A stretch of DNA of 64,000 nt from Salinisphaera sp. G21_0 (GCF_017744115.1 NZ_JAGHQW010000007.1:90405-154404); one strand, 5' to 3'. Counted from the first letter of the stretch, positions 52,020 to 63,396 are shown. A program made the numbers and translations. The notes: a model not told the origin generated them from the sequence alone.

Positions 52020-52622
52020 ATGGCTAAATTACTCCAAATCAACAGCAGCCTGTTTGGTGAGCATGGGCAGTCAACCCAACTGTCACAGAAGTTTGTTGAG
52101 CGATTTCTGACAGCGAACCCTGATACTCAGCATCAGGTAAGAGACCTGGCTAACCAGCAGATTCCCCATCTGGATGCAGAAATTGTGATGGGCTTTGGTA
52201 TCCCTGAGGACCAGAAAAACCATCGGCAGGCTGAAATGACAGCGCTTTCTGATCAGTTGATTGAGGAAGTGAAGACCGTCGATATTCTGGTAATAGGCTT
52301 GCCTATGTATAACTTCAGCTTGCCTTCGACCCTGAAATCCTGGTTCGACTTTATTGCCAGGGCAGGGATCACATTTAAATATACCGAGCAGGGGCCGGTC
52401 GGTCTGGTGGAAGGTAAGAAGGCTTACATTATGGCCGCACGAGGTGGTCAGTATCAGGGTACTGATCTCGATACGCAAACGGCGCTTGTTCGCCAGTTTC
52501 TTGGCTTTATTGGTATCCGGGATGTTGAGTTTGTGTATGCGGAAGGGCTTAACATGGGCGATGATATCAAGGGGCAGTCAATCCATGATGCAGAGAAAGC
52601 AATGGATAGTCTCGTGTCTTGA
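52020..52622 (+). CDS. azoR: AzoR, FMN-dependent NADH-azoreductase
   Basis: A flavodoxin-fold enzyme of 200 residues: MAKLLQINSSLFGEHGQS at the N-terminus, LVIGLPMYNFSLPSTLKSWF for the FMN phosphate loop and YIMAARGGQYQGTDLDTQ. AzoR reduces quinones and azo compounds with NADH. AAGGTGGGAAGC precedes the ATG. It is divergently arranged with a LysR regulator. Confidence 0.92.
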   Translation: MAKLLQINSSLFGEHGQSTQLSQKFVERFLTANPDTQHQVRDLANQQIPHLDAEIVMGFGIPEDQKNHRQAEMTALSDQLIEEVKTVDILVIGLPMYNFSLPSTLKSWFDFIARAGITFKYTEQGPVGLVEGKKAYIMAARGGQYQGTDLDTQTALVRQFLGFIGIRDVEFVYAEGLNMGDDIKGQSIHDAEKAMDSLVS

Positions 52623-52678
52623 TGGGTAGAGTCTGAAGCTTGGTGCCGCAAACGTAACGATACATTTGCGGCCCATTT

Positions 52679-52977
<299 letters not shown>

Positions 52978-53015
52978 TTTCAGCTTGTAAAAACAAATGA
53001 ATGACGGACAGTATC

Positions 53016-53950
<935 letters not shown>

Positions 53951-54529
53951 TCAAACATAGTTTGTCTGTGAACCCGGACAGAAGGCAGGGCACGCTATCC
54001 CCGTGGTTGATTTCTTCCCGGCGATATCAGACTGTAAAAATACTGGAGGGTCACTCTGAATGCCGTTGCCTGATAATAGGAACGGATTCATCAGTTCTGG
54101 TTGGGACTGAACAGGCGTTGTGCAGTTAGAGTTAGCATCTAAACTTTCTGCTCCCAATAAAGGTGGTGCCGACGGCAGCTTCAGGCTCTGTTGCTGCCCA
54201 TTGGCAAGGGAGTCCTGTTTGGTACAGGTGGTGATCTGTCGCTGGCGAAGCTTGACGCACTCGCTACCATAGCAGGCAATAAGAAAACAGGTGGTGAGGG
54301 TTGCACCAACACCAGCACCAGCATATGCACCGGCCAGTAAACCCATTTCGCCGCCGCGAACGCAACCTATGAGACCACCAAAAAGGCCAGAGGGAATTGT
54401 GCTCATGACAATCGGGCAAGCCCATTCGTTAGAGAAGTCATCTGGACAAGTACAGGTGTAATCCGATGCCCGTTGGGCAAATTGTTTAACGGTTGTCAAC
54501 GGTAAAGTCAGTGCATTACATGGATTCAT
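53951..54529 (-). CDS. Cys-rich membrane protein with glycine-zipper helix, unknown
   Basis: A 192-residue protein of unrecognised family. It is rich in Cys (4, 26, 28, 38, 56, 81, 86, 91, 102 and further), with a Gly-rich hydrophobic block (about 48-86: GLFGGLIGCVRGG and GAYAGAGVGA) that looks like one or two glycine-zipper membrane helices, then a basic stretch (VKLRQRQ) and a disordered Gln/Ser/Pro-rich tail. No signal peptide is evident. Start at 54529 is the only reasonable one. Its place is between coaD and an aldehyde dehydrogenase gene. Gene status rests on the open frame and hydrophobic pattern. Confidence 0.5.
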   Translation of the reverse strand: MNPCNALTLPLTTVKQFAQRASDYTCTCPDDFSNEWACPIVMSTIPSGLFGGLIGCVRGGEMGLLAGAYAGAGVGATLTTCFLIACYGSECVKLRQRQITTCTKQDSLANGQQQSLKLPSAPPLLGAESLDANSNCTTPVQSQPELMNPFLLSGNGIQSDPPVFLQSDIAGKKSTTGIACPAFCPGSQTNYV

Positions 54530-54820
54530 GTTGCGTATTTCCTCAAAATAGAAGCTGCTTCCACCCCATACTCTGTTGGCAGTTAACCTGACAGAAAATT
54601 GGTACTTAACTTTCAGACTGATTTATTCCGCAAAAGTTCCTATGTCCTGAGTTGCATAAGGAATAATGGAACTTGCGTAATAACTCGATGGATTTCAGTG
54701 GCGACGAAATTGATCATCTTCGTAAGTTTCTGGTGTTTAGTGAAAATACGTACCTGAACGTCTGAACCAGTTTTTGCAGGACCGCTGGCAAGCGGCCCTG
54801 AAGTCTGAAAGAGAAAGGGC

Positions 54821-56278
54821 CTATTGTCGGCCGGAAAGGAACTTCAGCATTTTTTTCTGCAGCCAGCCGCCATAGGGCGGGTAGATCATTTTAGTGCTGT
54901 TCAGCTTGCCTTTGGTTAACACCGACTTGGCCTTGGAGAATGTCAGGAAGCCCTCATGGCCGTGGTAGTGCCCCATGCCTGATGGGCCAATGCCGCCAAA
55001 TGGCATATCTTCAACAGCGACGTGTAACAAACACTCATTAATACAGACACCGCCAGAGTGGGTCTGTGCCAATACGGCGTCCTGATTGTTTGTGTCAGAA
55101 CCGAAGTAGTAGAGTGCCAGGGGCCGGGGTCGTTGCTGGACAAACTGAATGGCTTCATCAAGGCTATCGATGCCGATGACAGGAAGCAGCGGGCCAAAAA
55201 TTTCTTCCTGCATAATGCCCATTTTATCAGTTGGATTCTCAATTAAGTGGATGGGGATTCGACGGCTTCCGTCGTTAATTTCCTCATTGCCCGGAGTGTG
55301 GATGGTCGCGCCCTGCGCTTTGGCGTCAGCCAGTAATTTCAATAATCGCTGGTGGTGGCGGTCATTGATGATCGAGGTGTAATCATTATTTCCGTTGACC
55401 GTTGGGTACATTTTTCGAAAGGCGTTGAGATAGTGCTCGATAAAGGCTGCCTTCTGGTCATTTTTCACCAGAATATAGTCTGGAGCTACGCAGGTTTGAC
55501 CGGCGTTCAGGGCTTTTGCGTAGCAGACTCTTTCTGCCGCTTCCTGAATCGGGAAGTCGTTATCGACAATAACCGGTGACTTGCCACCCAGCTCCAGGGT
55601 TACCGGGGTCAGATTTTTTGCAGCGGCTCCCATGACATGGCGACCGACCGCTGTCGAACCGGTGAAAATCATGTGGTCAAAGTGCAGGCCGGTAAACTCG
55701 GTTGCCACTTGTGCATCACCGCAAACGACGGTGACCAGATTAGCAGGAAATGTTTGCTCAATGATTCGGGCAACCAGTTCCGAGGTTTTTGGTGTGAATT
55801 CCGACATCTTGATCATGGCCCGGTTGCCGGCGGCGAGAATCGTCAGCAATGGACTTAGAGACAGGAACAGTGGGTAGTTGAAGGGCACCACAATACCGAC
55901 CACGCCCAATGGCTGGTACACGACTTTTGCCGAGGCAGGTAATAACTGAGGGTTCAGCTTCCGCTTGCTGGGTTGCATCCATTTTTTAAGTTGCTTGATC
56001 GTGTAGTGGATATTGCCCAGGTTCGGTATGATTTCAGTCAGTGATGATTCACTTCCGGATCGGCCACCAAAATCTTCATCCAAGGCGGACAGTAATGCGT
56101 CTTTATTGCTCAGTAATGCTTTCTTAAGGGCCTTCAGGCGATCAACCCGTTCCTGGTAGCTGGGGTTAGGGTCTTGCAGAAAGGCTTTCTTCTGGGCAGC
56201 AAGAAGATCTTCCAGAGGAGGGGGGATTTGCCTGGTCACTTTCCTGTGCTCGGACATAATGGGTTCGGCAGCGGTCAT
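54821..56278 (-). CDS. Aldehyde dehydrogenase, coniferyl-aldehyde type
   Basis: NAD(P)-dependent aldehyde dehydrogenase of the class 3/coniferyl-aldehyde group, 485 residues. Visible are the cofactor-loop FTGSTAVGRHVM, the catalytic Glu in LELGGKSP and the catalytic Cys in ALNAGQTCVAPDYIL. The C-terminal extension with a hydrophobic-basic end (YGGWLQKKMLKFLSG) could attach the protein to the membrane. Substrate is inferred only broadly as an aromatic or aliphatic aldehyde. An internal Met at 56257 is an alternative start. Confidence 0.88.
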   Translation of the reverse strand: MTAAEPIMSEHRKVTRQIPPPLEDLLAAQKKAFLQDPNPSYQERVDRLKALKKALLSNKDALLSALDEDFGGRSGSESSLTEIIPNLGNIHYTIKQLKKWMQPSKRKLNPQLLPASAKVVYQPLGVVGIVVPFNYPLFLSLSPLLTILAAGNRAMIKMSEFTPKTSELVARIIEQTFPANLVTVVCGDAQVATEFTGLHFDHMIFTGSTAVGRHVMGAAAKNLTPVTLELGGKSPVIVDNDFPIQEAAERVCYAKALNAGQTCVAPDYILVKNDQKAAFIEHYLNAFRKMYPTVNGNNDYTSIINDRHHQRLLKLLADAKAQGATIHTPGNEEINDGSRRIPIHLIENPTDKMGIMQEEIFGPLLPVIGIDSLDEAIQFVQQRPRPLALYYFGSDTNNQDAVLAQTHSGGVCINECLLHVAVEDMPFGGIGPSGMGHYHGHEGFLTFSKAKSVLTKGKLNSTKMIYPPYGGWLQKKMLKFLSGRQ

Positions 56279-56721
56279 GTTGTTTCCCTCTTGGGCGTTA
56301 ATGGTTTATTTAATAATTTTTATTTCTTATTAAGACTGCTCTTCGGGAGGCTTTCCCACGTTGGTTGGGTGTACACCTACATCTCTGATGCAGACTCAAC
56401 ATAGAACTGAATAGCTGGACTATGGTAAGTATGTTATTTTACATTTATGGTTCTGACCAGTTGGCATGAATTGGTTCATGGTGTATTGAATGGTAAAAAT
56501 GGCGAGCCCTCACGGGGGATGCTCAACAGAATCATCTACCAGGTTCTGATTATGGATCGGGGGTTTATAACGCCGAAGCCATGGATTCCTTCAAAGCGCT
56601 GGAACAGGCTTATTTTCTCCCCTTGAGATCTGATATATACGACTATTTTTGTTTTGTAGCAGACAGAAATGTCTCTACAGAAAAGAGTGTATTGTCTGTT
56701 TCCTTGTGTTGGTGACGTGGA
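56279..56721. other. Interval between aldehyde dehydrogenase and malate dehydrogenase genes
   Basis: About 440 bases before the mdh terminator. AT-rich and without a supported gene; a 62-residue minus-strand frame at 56536-56724 shows no family features. Confidence 0.5.
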
Positions 56722-56751
56722 CAAAAAGAAAGGCTCACATAGAGCCTTTCC
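56722..56751 (-). terminator. Rho-independent terminator of mdh
   Basis: Read on the minus strand: GAAAGGCTC, five-base loop, GAGCCTTTC, then TTTTTG. The hairpin occupies 56728-56750 and the T-run 56723-56727, some 35 bases after the mdh stop. Confidence 0.8.
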
Positions 56752-56784
56752 TGTATTTTTATCTCAACTGGTCAGGCGGACTGC

Positions 56785-57879
56785 CTAGCAGATACGGTCA
56801 GCCTTGTAGTATGACTCGCCGGTATCGATGCCTGCATCAAACTCAGTCTGGCCGCTGCGGCTGGATGTCCTCAACGCTTCGCGGGACGCAGCCGTTTCTT
56901 TAGGCAGCAGGTGATCTACCGCTGCCTTTTCTTCTAACAGCTCCTGTTCAGTTTTCTTCATCATTGACTGACCGTAGTCGTTAATGTGAAGGTTCTGAAC
57001 AATCTGGTAGCTGCCGAATTCACAGACGACAGGAAAAGAGTAGTAGATGCCTTTGGCAACACCGTAGCTGCCGTCGGAAATAATGCCCATGGATACAATA
57101 CGACCATCGCTGCCCAGGGCCCAGTCACGCATGTGGTCAAGAGCGGCCTGTGCGGCGGAGGCGGCACTGGAAAGGCCACGCCACTCGATGATTTCAGCAC
57201 CACGCTTCTGGATACGAGGAGTGTATTCTTCTTTGTACCATTGCTCATCGATCATATCGATGGCGGCTTCATCGCCCAGGACCTGGGCGTGGTGCAGATC
57301 AGGGTACATGGTTGGAGAGTGGTTGCCCCACACGCAGACACCTTCGATATCAGCAGGATTAACCCCCAGTTTGTTACCCAGGATGCCCTGAGCACGGTTG
57401 TGGTCCAGTCGGGTCATGGCGCAGAACTGGGATGGTGCCAGGTCGGGTGCATTACGGGACAATATCAGACAGTTGGTGTTTGCCGGGTTACCCACCACCA
57501 GGGCTTTAACGTCACGGTTAGCCACTTCATTCAGAGCCTTGCCCTGTTCGGCAAAGATAACGGCGTTGGCTTCCAGCAGGTCTGCGCGCTCCATGCCCTT
57601 GGAACGGGGACGGGCACCGACCAGCATGGCGTAATGAATGCCTCGGAAACCATCAAACGGATTGTCGTGCAGACTGATACCGTGAACCAGTGGGAAGGCG
57701 CAGTCTTCCAGCTCCATGGCAACGCCACGAAGTTTGTCCATAGCCTGTGGGATCTCAACCAGTTGCAGAATCACAGGCTGATCAGGTCCCAGCATTTCAC
57801 CGGCAGCGATTTTGAACAACAGAGAGTAGCTGATGTTGCCAGCTGCACCTGTGACCGCAATTCGTACGGGTTGTTTCAT
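56785..57879 (-). CDS. mdh: Malate dehydrogenase with C-terminal extension
   Basis: NAD-dependent malate/oxaloacetate interconversion in the citric acid cycle, of the Mdh group related to cytosolic MDH. Motifs: [20 protein letters not shown] for [22 protein letters not shown], and the substrate and proton-relay stretch [13 protein letters not shown] / [15 protein letters not shown]. The conserved part ends about residue 325 with [16 protein letters not shown] further 39 residues (rich in Ser, Thr, Arg and Glu) form a tail not seen in family members I recall. A terminator follows. Confidence 0.93.
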   Translation of the reverse strand: MKQPVRIAVTGAAGNISYSLLFKIAAGEMLGPDQPVILQLVEIPQAMDKLRGVAMELEDCAFPLVHGISLHDNPFDGFRGIHYAMLVGARPRSKGMERADLLEANAVIFAEQGKALNEVANRDVKALVVGNPANTNCLILSRNAPDLAPSQFCAMTRLDHNRAQGILGNKLGVNPADIEGVCVWGNHSPTMYPDLHHAQVLGDEAAIDMIDEQWYKEEYTPRIQKRGAEIIEWRGLSSAASAAQAALDHMRDWALGSDGRIVSMGIISDGSYGVAKGIYYSFPVVCEFGSYQIVQNLHINDYGQSMMKKTEQELLEEKAAVDHLLPKETAASREALRTSSRSGQTEFDAGIDTGESYYKADRIC

Positions 57880-58125
57880 GGGGAACTGCTCCTTAGAGTT
57901 TTCAGGTTCATTCTTGGATTAGCAATGCGTCCAAATCGCCATGAGCCGTTCTTTAAGGCAGCTTTTCGTGCTTTCTTGCACTTAAAAGTCATAAAAGAGA
58001 CCCCCGGCCCACTGAATGGTAAGCCTGTGGATGATACAGCGTTCAGACGTACTGTTTATTTGATAAAGATCAGCCGCGCACAGATTACTGATATCATTTC
58101 GGTAAGTCCATATGTGAGACGTTGG

Positions 58126-58758
58126 TTATTGTTGTTTTTTCATGCGCGACCAGAGGCTGAAGCTTACTTGTCCAGCGGTTTTGCACTTTTCCAGCTGCCA
58201 GTTCTCCGGAATTGGCAAAGGGTTCAGCTCTTTCTCTACCTCAATGTAAATATGGCTGTTTTCATTCAGGTAACCATTGCTTTCAAGCAGCTGGCAAGCA
58301 GGCTCCAGCAGGTTCATCCGAAACGGTGGGTCCAGGAAAATCAGGTCAAAACCGGTTTCAGCCGGTTGGTTTAACCAGGTAAGGCTATCGCACTCAATCA
58401 CCATGGCATGCTCAGCTTTTAACAGTGTAAGGTTGCTCTTCAACGTTCTTGTGGCAACCGGACTTTTTTCCAGTAGCACTGCTGAAGATGCGCCCCGGGA
58501 AAGCGCTTCAATGGTCAGTGCGCCGGTACCACTGAATACATCCAGAACCCTGGCTCCCGGTGTCATCATGGTCAGCCAGTTAAATACTGTCTCTCTCACC
58601 CGGTCTGATGTGGGGCGCAAGCCGGGTACATTGGCTACAGGTAACTTACGACTGCGCCATTCACCCGCAATAATCCGCAGCTGACCACCACCGGTATGAG
58701 CAGGGCCGGTGTTAGCGCGTGATTCAGGATGCTTGGGATTTCGAGACTTGCGAGGCAT
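58126..58758 (-). CDS. rsmD: RsmD, 16S rRNA G966 N2-methyltransferase
   Basis: From ATG at 58758 it has 210 residues with motif I VLDVFSGTGALTIEALSRGA and the catalytic loop FLDPPF. The N-terminal IAGEWRSRKLPV and LRPTSDRVRETVFNWL stretches are typical. It modifies G966 of 16S rRNA near the P site. It is divergent from ftsY, the standard arrangement; coaD, its usual partner, is displaced. The frame is open to 58803 but RsmD starts nearer 58758. Confidence 0.93.
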   Translation of the reverse strand: MPRKSRNPKHPESRANTGPAHTGGGQLRIIAGEWRSRKLPVANVPGLRPTSDRVRETVFNWLTMMTPGARVLDVFSGTGALTIEALSRGASSAVLLEKSPVATRTLKSNLTLLKAEHAMVIECDSLTWLNQPAETGFDLIFLDPPFRMNLLEPACQLLESNGYLNENSHIYIEVEKELNPLPIPENWQLEKCKTAGQVSFSLWSRMKKQQ

Positions 58759-59158
58759 TAACAGGCTCCAGCCGGGCAGGGGATCAACAGGGAGCGTAAG
58801 CATACTCGTTTCATCGCTTCAGGTCATGGAGTTACCAATCATCCTGGTGTGTATAAACACCAGAGTCTGGTGAAATAAAACAAACCCGGAGAAAAGTGTC
58901 AGACTTCCAGCAGCCCGAATTAGCAGTTTTTTATTGTGGATGGTTCCATTCGGGTTTATGAAAGATGGACTATTTTCCCTGAGAAAGTTCATTTCGTGAC
59001 AGTCTGAATTAAGATAGGATTAGCGATTATCCATAGCCTGCATGATTGATTGTCATTGCGTTTCATCGCCTGTTACGGGGACTTCTCCGGTCAGGCTTCA
59101 GATAGATGGCAATCCTGATAGTCATCAGGCGCTCCCACCAAGGTTATAGAAGTAGTCT
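58759..59158. other. rsmD-ftsY divergent interval
   Basis: About 400 bases between divergent genes, which should hold promoters for both. No clear consensus site was identified. A GTGTATAAACACC inverted repeat lies at about 58850-58862. Confidence 0.4.
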
Positions 59159-60475
59159 ATGTTCGGTTCGCGCAAAGACGATGAGAAAAAAGCCAAACGC
59201 AGTTTTTGGCCCTGGGGTCGACGTTCCCGGGATGAAGTTTCTGAAGAGCAGGTAGAAGCAAAGGCTGAACCTGAAGTAGAAGACGTTGTATCCACTGTCG
59301 AAACACCGGAAGTTACTGCTGAGTCTTCAGCCGGTGTTGATGCTGTACCTGAGACTGTGCCTGAGGTCGTTCAGGGCCCTGAAGATAAGCCTGTTCATCC
59401 TGAATCCCGGGAGGAATCCGCTCATAAAGCACCTGAGGCTTCTGACAAAGAAGTACCGGTTGTTGCTGTCCCTGAAATTCCCCGGGCTGCTGAGCCAGAA
59501 TCACTGCCCGAAAAAACGCCTGTTGAGCCAGAGAACAAGCCTGAAATCAAAGGCGGCTTTTTTGCCCGGATGCGTCAGGGGTTGAGCAAAACCCGTAACG
59601 TTCTGGTTGAAGGCGTTGCAGAACTGTTTATCGGTAAAAAGGAGATCGATGATGATCTTCTGGATGAACTGGAAACTCAGCTGCTGGTCGCCGATGTGGG
59701 CGTTGAAGCCACCACTGACATTATTGAAAAGCTGACCAGGAAAGTTAAGTATAAAGAGCTGGATGATGCGGATGCCCTGATGACTGCGCTGCAATCCGAG
59801 CTTGCTGATATTCTTGAACCTGCTGACCAGCCACTGGTCATCCCGAAACAGGATACCCCTTTTGTTATTCTGGTGGTGGGCGTTAATGGTGTGGGCAAGA
59901 CCACCACGATTGGCAAGCTGGCCCGTAAGCTTCAGTCCGAAGGCCGCAAGGTTATGCTCGCGGCTGGCGATACATTCCGTGCGGCTGCGGTTGAACAGTT
60001 GCAGGTGTGGGGTGAGCGCAATGAGATTCCGGTGGTTGCCCAGCATACCGGCGCTGACAGTGCTTCCGTTATCTTTGATGCCTTCGAAGCAGCAAGAGCC
60101 CGCAATATCGACGTCCTCATTGCCGATACTGCTGGCCGCCTCCACAACAAGGATCATTTGATGGAGGAGTTGAAAAAGGTGAAGCGGGTGCTTGGGAAAC
60201 TGGACCCTGATGCGCCTCATGAAGTGTTACTGGTGCTGGATGCGGGCACCGGGCAGAATGCCTTGAGCCAGGCTCGTCTGTTCCATGAAGCGGTGCAGTT
60301 AACCGGCATGGCCCTGACCAAACTGGATGGAACCGCTAAGGGTGGGGTGATCTTCGCGCTGTCCAAACAGATGAAACTGCCAATCCGTTTCCTGGGGGTG
60401 GGTGAGCAGATAGATGACCTGAGACCCTTCTCGGCTAAGGAATTTGTCACGGCGCTATTCTCCCGGGAAGGTTGA
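59159..60475 (+). CDS. ftsY: FtsY, signal recognition particle receptor
   Basis: GTPase that docks SRP-ribosome complexes at the membrane. The 438 residues have an acidic, Glu/Val/Pro-rich N-terminal A domain (about 1-130), then the NG domain: GVNGVGKTTTIGKLA, DTAGRLHNKDHL and TKLDGTAKGG. First gene of ftsY-ftsE-ftsX, with rpoH beyond, the conserved gammaproteobacterial order. Confidence 0.96.
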   Translation: MFGSRKDDEKKAKRSFWPWGRRSRDEVSEEQVEAKAEPEVEDVVSTVETPEVTAESSAGVDAVPETVPEVVQGPEDKPVHPESREESAHKAPEASDKEVPVVAVPEIPRAAEPESLPEKTPVEPENKPEIKGGFFARMRQGLSKTRNVLVEGVAELFIGKKEIDDDLLDELETQLLVADVGVEATTDIIEKLTRKVKYKELDDADALMTALQSELADILEPADQPLVIPKQDTPFVILVVGVNGVGKTTTIGKLARKLQSEGRKVMLAAGDTFRAAAVEQLQVWGERNEIPVVAQHTGADSASVIFDAFEAARARNIDVLIADTAGRLHNKDHLMEELKKVKRVLGKLDPDAPHEVLLVLDAGTGQNALSQARLFHEAVQLTGMALTKLDGTAKGGVIFALSKQMKLPIRFLGVGEQIDDLRPFSAKEFVTALFSREG

Positions 60476-60484
60476 TACAACAGG

Positions 60485-60510
60485 TAATGAGCGGCAGGTG
60501 TCGCTCATTA
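60485..60510 (+). other. Hairpin between ftsY and ftsE
   Basis: TAATGAGCG (60485-60493), eight bases, CGCTCATTA (60502-60510): a perfect nine-base stem with no T-run. It may stabilise or separate messages within the ftsYEX operon rather than terminate. Confidence 0.4.
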
Positions 60511-60558
60511 GATCATTGGTTACTTGAATAGCATCCGAGATAGATTAAGGACAGCTGG

Positions 60559-61227
60559 ATGATTCGCTTTGACGGTGTCAGCAAGCGTTACCCGGGAGGT
60601 CATGTTGGCCTTGAGCAGGTCAGTTTTCACCTGGAGCGGGGAGAGATTGCGTTTCTGACAGGCCATTCTGGTGCAGGAAAAAGTACCCTGATGAAGCTGA
60701 TTATGCTTCTTGAGAGGGCCAGTGCAGGTCAGGTCTGGGTGGGAGGTCATAACCTGCGGGCTCTGAAGAACAGCCGGATTCCCTATCTTCGCCGCAATAT
60801 TGGTGTGGTTTTTCAGGATCACCAGCTGCTGTTTGATCGTACAGTTTTTGAAAATGTTGCTTTACCACTGCTGATCGCAGGCTATTCTCCCAGTGATTGC
60901 GCTGGCCGGGTTCGCGCTGCACTGGATATGGTCGGGTTATTAAGCAAGGAAAAGTTGTTGCCAGTGGCCCTGTCCGGTGGTGAACAACAGCGGGTTGGCC
61001 TGGCGCGGGCAGTCGTGAACCGCCCGGCTTTGATTCTTGCGGATGAACCCACCGGAAACCTTGATCCGCAGTTGTCCACGGAAATAATGAAGCTGTTTGA
61101 AAATTTTAATCAGGTGGGTGTTACCGTGTTGATCGCCAGTCATGACCTGGCGCTGGTGGCCCGGATGCGACACCGTATTTTGACCCTGGATCATGGCAGG
61201 CTGGTTGCAGACCAGGAGGTTCAGTGA
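60559..61227 (+). CDS. ftsE: FtsE, cell-division ABC ATPase
   Basis: ATPase that, with FtsX, activates wall hydrolases at the septum. The 222 residues have Walker [14 protein letters not shown], the signature [14 protein letters not shown] and Walker [14 protein letters not shown]. Its stop overlaps the FtsX GTG as GTGA. Confidence 0.96.
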   Translation: MIRFDGVSKRYPGGHVGLEQVSFHLERGEIAFLTGHSGAGKSTLMKLIMLLERASAGQVWVGGHNLRALKNSRIPYLRRNIGVVFQDHQLLFDRTVFENVALPLLIAGYSPSDCAGRVRAALDMVGLLSKEKLLPVALSGGEQQRVGLARAVVNRPALILADEPTGNLDPQLSTEIMKLFENFNQVGVTVLIASHDLALVARMRHRILTLDHGRLVADQEVQ

Positions 61228-62309
61228 GTCTGTTTAGTAAGAACAGGCGACAGCAAAATGGTCGTCGGCACACAGTGGATGAACAGACTGGTATGGGCAA
61301 AACCACTGGAAAGAGTGCGGGAAGCTTTGTTCCTAAAGAAGCCCATAAAGATGCCCATAAAAGAGGTGCCAATCGCCAGACGGTAGCAACCCTGACACTG
61401 CACTCTTTCGTCAGCCTGCATCGGCAGGTGGGCAGGGATGCACTGACCCGTCTGCTGAACAACCCTGTGGCCAGTCTGTTAAACAGCTTGCTGATCGCGG
61501 TTGCCTTTTCCCTGCCGGTTTTACTGTTTGTTCTGGTGAGCAATGTGCAGGTGCTTGGGGCAGCCTGGGATGGGCAACCCAAAATCTCCATTTACCTCAA
61601 TCATGGGGTTAGCCAGAAAATTATTGATCAACGTATTGCGGATTATCGTCAAGACCCTCTGATTAAAGAAGTTGTCTACCTGTCACCGGAGCAGGGGGTG
61701 AACGACTTTCAGCAAAAGGCCGGACTGCAGGATGTGATTAGCCAGCTTGGGTTTAATCCATTGCCGGGGGTGATTGCGCTGCTGCCTGTCAGTGAGGCTT
61801 CTTTTGAACAACTGGATGATGCCGTGGTCCATTATCAACAAATGGAAGGGGTTGACCAGGTTCGCCTGGATCGCCAGTGGGTACAGAGGCTGCAGGCAAT
61901 ATTAACGATGCTTGAACGCTTTGCTGTTATGCTGGGCGGGATTCTTGGGCTTACCGTGGTTCTGGTGATCAGCAACACCGTGCGCCTCAGTATTGAAAGC
62001 CGTCGTGATGAAATCAAAATTATCAGTATGGTGGGGGGAACCCGGGGCTTTATTGCCATGCCCTTCATCTATATGGGGATCTGGTATGGCGTGATTGGTG
62101 CCATCCTGGCTCAAGTGATTGTCTTTTCATTATTAGCTGTCCTGAGTCATGAAATGATGAATATTGCCGGACTGTATAATAGCGAGATGGTATTATCCGG
62201 CCCCGGTTTTGGTGTGTTAGGCGTATTGTTGCTTGCCGGAATAGCGTTTGGTGTTCTGGGGGCAATGAGTAGCTGCTATCGACATTTTCAGGCTTTAGTA
62301 CCTGATTAG
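61224..62309 (+). CDS. ftsX: FtsX, cell-division ABC permease
   Basis: Membrane partner of FtsE: four membrane helices with a periplasmic domain between the first two (about residues 115-225) that recruits the wall-hydrolase activator EnvC. The 361 residues have a basic, likely unstructured N-terminus (about 1-60) longer than in E. coli, and the family stretch ESRRDEIKIISMVGGTRGFI. The start is GTG, coupled to ftsE. Confidence 0.94.
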   Translation: MSLFSKNRRQQNGRRHTVDEQTGMGKTTGKSAGSFVPKEAHKDAHKRGANRQTVATLTLHSFVSLHRQVGRDALTRLLNNPVASLLNSLLIAVAFSLPVLLFVLVSNVQVLGAAWDGQPKISIYLNHGVSQKIIDQRIADYRQDPLIKEVVYLSPEQGVNDFQQKAGLQDVISQLGFNPLPGVIALLPVSEASFEQLDDAVVHYQQMEGVDQVRLDRQWVQRLQAILTMLERFAVMLGGILGLTVVLVISNTVRLSIESRRDEIKIISMVGGTRGFIAMPFIYMGIWYGVIGAILAQVIVFSLLAVLSHEMMNIAGLYNSEMVLSGPGFGVLGVLLLAGIAFGVLGAMSSCYRHFQALVPD

Positions 62310-62443
62310 TCTGTGTAAAGTAAGAAAATGTCCTGTAAAGTCGATAGCGATTGTGAACCCAATTGTTGTTATTATTAGTATTCGTTTGAACTTCAGCTAT
62401 TTTAACAGAGTCTAATTAAGAGGGTATCTTGACGGAGTCAGTT

Positions 62444-63298
62444 ATGGGCACCAGTCTTCAACCAGTCGATATGTTAGTTCCTGGCCGCAATATTGATGCA
62501 TATGTTGCGTCAGTCAGCAGTATTGCTGTGTTGTCTGCTGAACAGGAAAAGACCCTTGCTGAGCGCCTCTTCTTTCATAATGATCTGGAAGCGGCTCGTC
62601 AGCTGGTCATGTCTCACCTTCGCTTTGTTGTACACATTGCCAAAAGCTACTCCGGTTATGGTCTGCCACTGGCAGATCTGATTCAGGAAGGCAATGTGGG
62701 CCTTATGAAGGCGGTTAAGCGTTTTAACCCTGAAGTTGGGGTAAGGCTCGTTTCCTTTGCTGTGCATTGGGTCAAAGCGGAAATACACGAATTTATTCTA
62801 CGCAACTGGCGCATTGTGAAAGTCGCGACCACGAAAGCGCAACGCAAACTTTTCTTTAACCTGCGCAGTGCTAAAAAGCGTCTGTCCTGGTTAACTAACG
62901 ATGAAGCGGATGCCGTAGCCAAAGATCTGGGCGTTGAAGCTAAAGTGGTTCGTGAAATGGAAAGCCGAATGGCTGGTCAGGATACCGCTTTTGATGGCTA
63001 TGGGGACGATGATAGCGATACCGCTTATCAGGCACCTGCGTACTATCTGGAAGATCATAACTCGGACCCTTCTTCTTTGCTTGAAGATGCCGACTGGTCC
63101 GACAGTTCTATTTCCCAGCTGAGAAGTGCGCTGGCACAGCTGGACGAACGCAGTCGGGATATTCTGCAAAAGCGTTGGCTGGCAGACGAAAAGGCAACGC
63201 TGCATGAGCTGGCGGATACCTATGGCGTATCTGCTGAGCGCATCCGCCAGTTGGAAAAGAATGCGATGAAAAAGCTGAAAGGCTCTATGGAAGCCTGA
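62444..63298 (+). CDS. rpoH: RpoH, heat-shock sigma-32 factor
   Basis: Sigma factor for heat-shock genes. From ATG 62444 it has 284 residues starting [14 protein letters not shown], aligned with the start of Pseudomonas RpoH. Recognisable are region 2 ([40 protein letters not shown]), the RpoH box [11 protein letters not shown] and region 4 with its C-terminal helix-turn-helix. A TTG at 62429 with AAGAGGG upstream is a possible alternative start. A terminator follows. Confidence 0.95.
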   Translation: MGTSLQPVDMLVPGRNIDAYVASVSSIAVLSAEQEKTLAERLFFHNDLEAARQLVMSHLRFVVHIAKSYSGYGLPLADLIQEGNVGLMKAVKRFNPEVGVRLVSFAVHWVKAEIHEFILRNWRIVKVATTKAQRKLFFNLRSAKKRLSWLTNDEADAVAKDLGVEAKVVREMESRMAGQDTAFDGYGDDDSDTAYQAPAYYLEDHNSDPSSLLEDADWSDSSISQLRSALAQLDERSRDILQKRWLADEKATLHELADTYGVSAERIRQLEKNAMKKLKGSMEA

Positions 63299-63320
63299 TG
63301 CAGATTAAACGTTCTGGAAA

Positions 63321-63345
63321 AAGCCGCTAAATAGCGGCTTTTTTT
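63321..63345 (+). terminator. Rho-independent terminator of rpoH
   Basis: AAGCCGCT (63321-63328), AAAT loop, AGCGGCTT (63333-63340), then TTTTT. Strong, 22 bases after the rpoH stop. Confidence 0.9.
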
Positions 63346-63368
63346 ATGAGGTTAAAAAATTCAGGGTG

Positions 63369-63396
63369 TTGACTTTTATCCACACCTGCGTAGAAT
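63369..63396 (+). promoter_or_regulatory. rRNA operon promoter P1
   Basis: TTGACT (63369-63374), 16 bases, TAGAAT (63391-63396), followed by GCGCCGC. The GC-rich discriminator is typical of stringently controlled rRNA promoters. Confidence 0.65.

Noticed and set aside
54688..54765. Short frame MDFSGDEIDHLRKFLVF
   Set aside because: Only 25 residues and no binding site. It vaguely recalls the start of UPF0149/YecA proteins but cannot be supported.
57398..58374. Long plus-strand frames across mdh and rsmD
   Set aside because: They are antisense shadows of genes with unambiguous catalytic motifs on the minus strand.
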